Part shown: positions 4,928 to 6,952 of the stretch, one piece after another
Layout of the letters: every line of letters begins with the position of its first letter
Numbering within the stretch: the first letter of the stretch is position 1
Program-made: the position numbers and the translations under genes
NCBI GenBank assembly: GCA_030641085.1
Contig: DAOWIC010000206.1
Span: forward strand, 1-6,952
Direction of reading: 5' to 3'
Length of the DNA: 6,952 nucleotides
Source: Calditrichota bacterium
GTDB taxonomy: Bacteria; Zixibacteria; MSB-5A5; GN15; FEB-12
The notes under the pieces: generated by a model
What the model saw: only the letters and a program-made list of their open reading frames with translations
What the model was told of the DNA's origin: nothing
The model's database searches: none

Positions 4928-6952
4928 ATGCGCCGACTGGCAAAAATCTTATTCGCGATTTTTACAGTACTGCTGTTGATAGCGGTCGGATTCTACCTGT
5001 ATCTGGTGCCTTTCGGCGGCATGGAATCAATCCTCAATCGCAAACTGGATAGCCTGCTGCAGGGGAAATACCAACTCGACATTACGGTCGGCGAGATAAA
5101 AGGCGATATCCTTAACAACCTTATGCTCGAGGATGTCACCGTCTATTACGGCGACTCACTCACCGGCTACCGCATGCTCCAGCTTCCTCGCCTGTCGACC
5201 GCCTATTCACTTTCGAATATCTGGAACAAGCGCTACCTCTTCGACTATATCCATATCGACTCTGCCATCCTCACTCTGCAAAGTGACAGCGCCGGCCAGT
5301 GGCAGTTGCCGAACTTCAAGGGCGAAAAGAAAGATCAACCTACTCAGTCAGTCTCGTTCCCCGGGTTCGAGGTGAACGAACTGGTCATCAACAACCTCGA
5401 TGTTACTATCATCCGCCCCGAGGATACGATCAGTGTCGATGACCTGGTCCTGACGCTGGCGGTGCAGAGCGAGGACAAAACCTATTCGGCGCACATCAAA
5501 CGGTTCGAGTTTTCATCCAACCAGCAGCGGCTGGTCCTCGGTTCGGCCGGGGGCAAGGTTACTTACTCCGAGGGATCGTTGGTGATGAAAGATATCGCGC
5601 TGGTTTCGGAGGAGACCCGAATCAAGGTCGACGGCATGGCAAACCTCCACAAACCGGTCGAGGGGTATATTGATTTTGCGGTGGATCATCTTGATCTGGC
5701 CGATGTCGCCGCCTGGGTCGGGCCGAAACTGAAAGGCGTGGTCGATCTCAACGGCAGGGTGCAGTTGGCGAACGATGTTCTCGACGGTTCGGTAGACATC
5801 GGCGGCGATTTCATGATAGCCAGCTTTGAGAATCTGTTCGTCGATTTCCGATTCGCCGACAAAACGCTGTACCTTGACACCCTGATAGGGACTATCCTCG
5901 ATAATTGCGCCGTGGACGGTTACGGCATGATTGACTTCTCCGGGCCGACGGAAACATACGAACTGACCGCCAATATCAGGCAGTTTAACCTCAAGAAGCT
6001 GATCACAAACAGTTTTTATTCCAACCTCAATGGCCATCTTTTTTTGCAGGGCGAGTCGTTTCGGAAAAACGATATGCTGCTGAATTTCGACGTCGAGGTG
6101 TTTGAATCGATCTTTGATGAATACCCGCTGCAGAAGGCAGAAGGCAGGATGGCCATCACGACTAAGTCCATCGAATTTATGGAGCCGTTTCAAGTCAGCT
6201 ACTTCGAGAACGTGTTTAACGCTCACGGTCTGGTCGAGTATACCGGTGACATGAATATCGAAGTCACCGCCGACCTGAAAAACCTTGACCGTTATCAATA
6301 CTGCGATAAGCTGTTTATCGAGCAGCCGGGTGGTCGCGGCTACGCCGAGGCGGTGGTCAGCGGAAAAACCAACGACCCCGATCTGGCGGGTATATTCGTC
6401 TCCGATTCAGTCTGGCTCTATGGTCTCTACTGCGACAGCCTGTACAGCACGGTTGACATCAAGCGTTTCCTGACCGGCAAGCAGGGGACAGTCGAGGTCG
6501 ATTTCTACCGTGGCGCCGCGTGGGATTTGCCCTACGACACCGGCTATTCCTTCGTGCGGGTCGACTCCAACTTGGTCCATATCGACACTGCCGTCATGTG
6601 GAGCGAATACACGCTCGAGGGCGGGCGGGGCGTGTTTGACTACGGCGTCGAACCGATGATGCTGACGATCGACACTATCTGGCTCGATCTTTTTGACCAG
6701 CCGTTCAACAACCTGGGGCGGATCGATGTCGCCATCGACAGCCTCGGTTTCGATTTCCAGAAGGCCGCCATCGGCAACAACGGGGCGATGCTGTCTTTGC
6801 TTGGTCGGGTGGATTACGACGAAACGATGGATCTGCTGCTGGCGGTGCAGAAAATCCCGATTGAACCGTGGAAAAATCTGTTTGTCGACACGCTCGATGT
6901 GGCCGGATACCTGTCATGCGAAGCCCGGGTGAGGGGTTCGTTTTGGCAGCCG
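4928..6952 (+). CDS. AsmA/TamB-like large membrane-anchored protein, 3' end outside window
   Basis: The frame from ATG 4928 is open to the last base (675 codons, no stop), so the protein is larger than 675 residues. An N-terminal signal anchor (about residues 5-28) is followed by a family-typical opening: ILNRKLDSLLQ (35-45), then DITVGEIKGDILNNLMLEDV (51-70), PRLSTAYSLSNIW (87-99), YIHIDSAILTLQSD (107-120) and GQWQLPNF (123-130). This is the TamB/AsmA pattern of an amphipathic beta-rich groove built from alternating strands. The rest is strand-rich and largely free of helices or cysteines, with repeated short D-x-V/I hydrophobic strands. Such proteins span the periplasm and support outer-membrane protein assembly or phospholipid transfer. 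A DUF490/TamB C-terminal domain, if present, would lie downstream. A GGGA stretch 8 bases upstream and a 5-base gap to the CMD gene suggest co-translation. AsmA-like fold is likely; the exact subfamily is open. Confidence 0.8.
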   Translation, partial: MRRLAKILFAIFTVLLLIAVGFYLYLVPFGGMESILNRKLDSLLQGKYQLDITVGEIKGDILNNLMLEDVTVYYGDSLTGYRMLQLPRLSTAYSLSNIWNKRYLFDYIHIDSAILTLQSDSAGQWQLPNFKGEKKDQPTQSVSFPGFEVNELVINNLDVTIIRPEDTISVDDLVLTLAVQSEDKTYSAHIKRFEFSSNQQRLVLGSAGGKVTYSEGSLVMKDIALVSEETRIKVDGMANLHKPVEGYIDFAVDHLDLADVAAWVGPKLKGVVDLNGRVQLANDVLDGSVDIGGDFMIASFENLFVDFRFADKTLYLDTLIGTILDNCAVDGYGMIDFSGPTETYELTANIRQFNLKKLITNSFYSNLNGHLFLQGESFRKNDMLLNFDVEVFESIFDEYPLQKAEGRMAITTKSIEFMEPFQVSYFENVFNAHGLVEYTGDMNIEVTADLKNLDRYQYCDKLFIEQPGGRGYAEAVVSGKTNDPDLAGIFVSDSVWLYGLYCDSLYSTVDIKRFLTGKQGTVEVDFYRGAAWDLPYDTGYSFVRVDSNLVHIDTAVMWSEYTLEGGRGVFDYGVEPMMLTIDTIWLDLFDQPFNNLGRIDVAIDSLGFDFQKAAIGNNGAMLSLLGRVDYDETMDLLLAVQKIPIEPWKNLFVDTLDVAGYLSCEARVRGSFWQP

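Noticed and set aside
5513..6298. Long minus-strand open frame of 261 codons inside the AsmA/TamB-like gene
   Set aside because: It is fully antisense to a continuous, family-matching plus-strand gene. Its translation has no recognisable domain and is His/Gln/Val-rich as expected for an antisense shadow of a GC-rich gene.

Overview
The window is a gene-dense stretch of bacterial chromosome of roughly 55% G+C by eye. It has short intergenic gaps, consistent codon use and no mobile-element, CRISPR, tRNA or rRNA signal. A large AsmA/TamB-type protein, together with an ECF sigma/anti-sigma pair and an exported HtrA-like protein, points to a diderm (outer-membrane-bearing) bacterium. The overall style fits an uncultured FCB-group or Zixibacteria-like lineage, but the taxon is a guess that the sequence alone cannot settle.

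Left part (1-1617): the 5' end of a minus-strand pabB-like gene (aminodeoxychorismate synthase component I, cut by the window edge) diverges from a plus-strand DUF401 family membrane protein. The 95-base gap between them holds a perfect 6-bp inverted repeat and a weak promoter-like sequence.

Middle part (1618-4212): an AT-rich 136-163 base gap contains a textbook extracytoplasmic-stress -35 element (GGAACTT) and leads into an ECF sigma factor, a zinc-binding (ZAS-type) transmembrane anti-sigma factor that overlaps the sigma gene by 44 bases, and, one base later, a secreted trypsin-fold/PDZ protein of the HtrA family. This third protein keeps the catalytic Asp but has lost both the His and the Ser of the triad, so it reads as a pseudoprotease.

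Right part (4260-6952): a 47-base gap separates a carboxymuconolactone decarboxylase (CMD) family protein. Five bases after it begins a very large AsmA/TamB-like membrane-anchored protein that runs off the window (at least 675 residues).

Working model: the sigma/anti-sigma pair is an autoregulated envelope-stress switch. It is co-transcribed with a catalytically dead HtrA-like PDZ protein that may sense or dock rather than cut, and possibly with a TamB-like envelope biogenesis factor. The layout recalls rpoE-rseA-rseB and algU-mucA-mucB-mucD, but with a pseudoprotease in the third position. That is the most interesting feature of the window.
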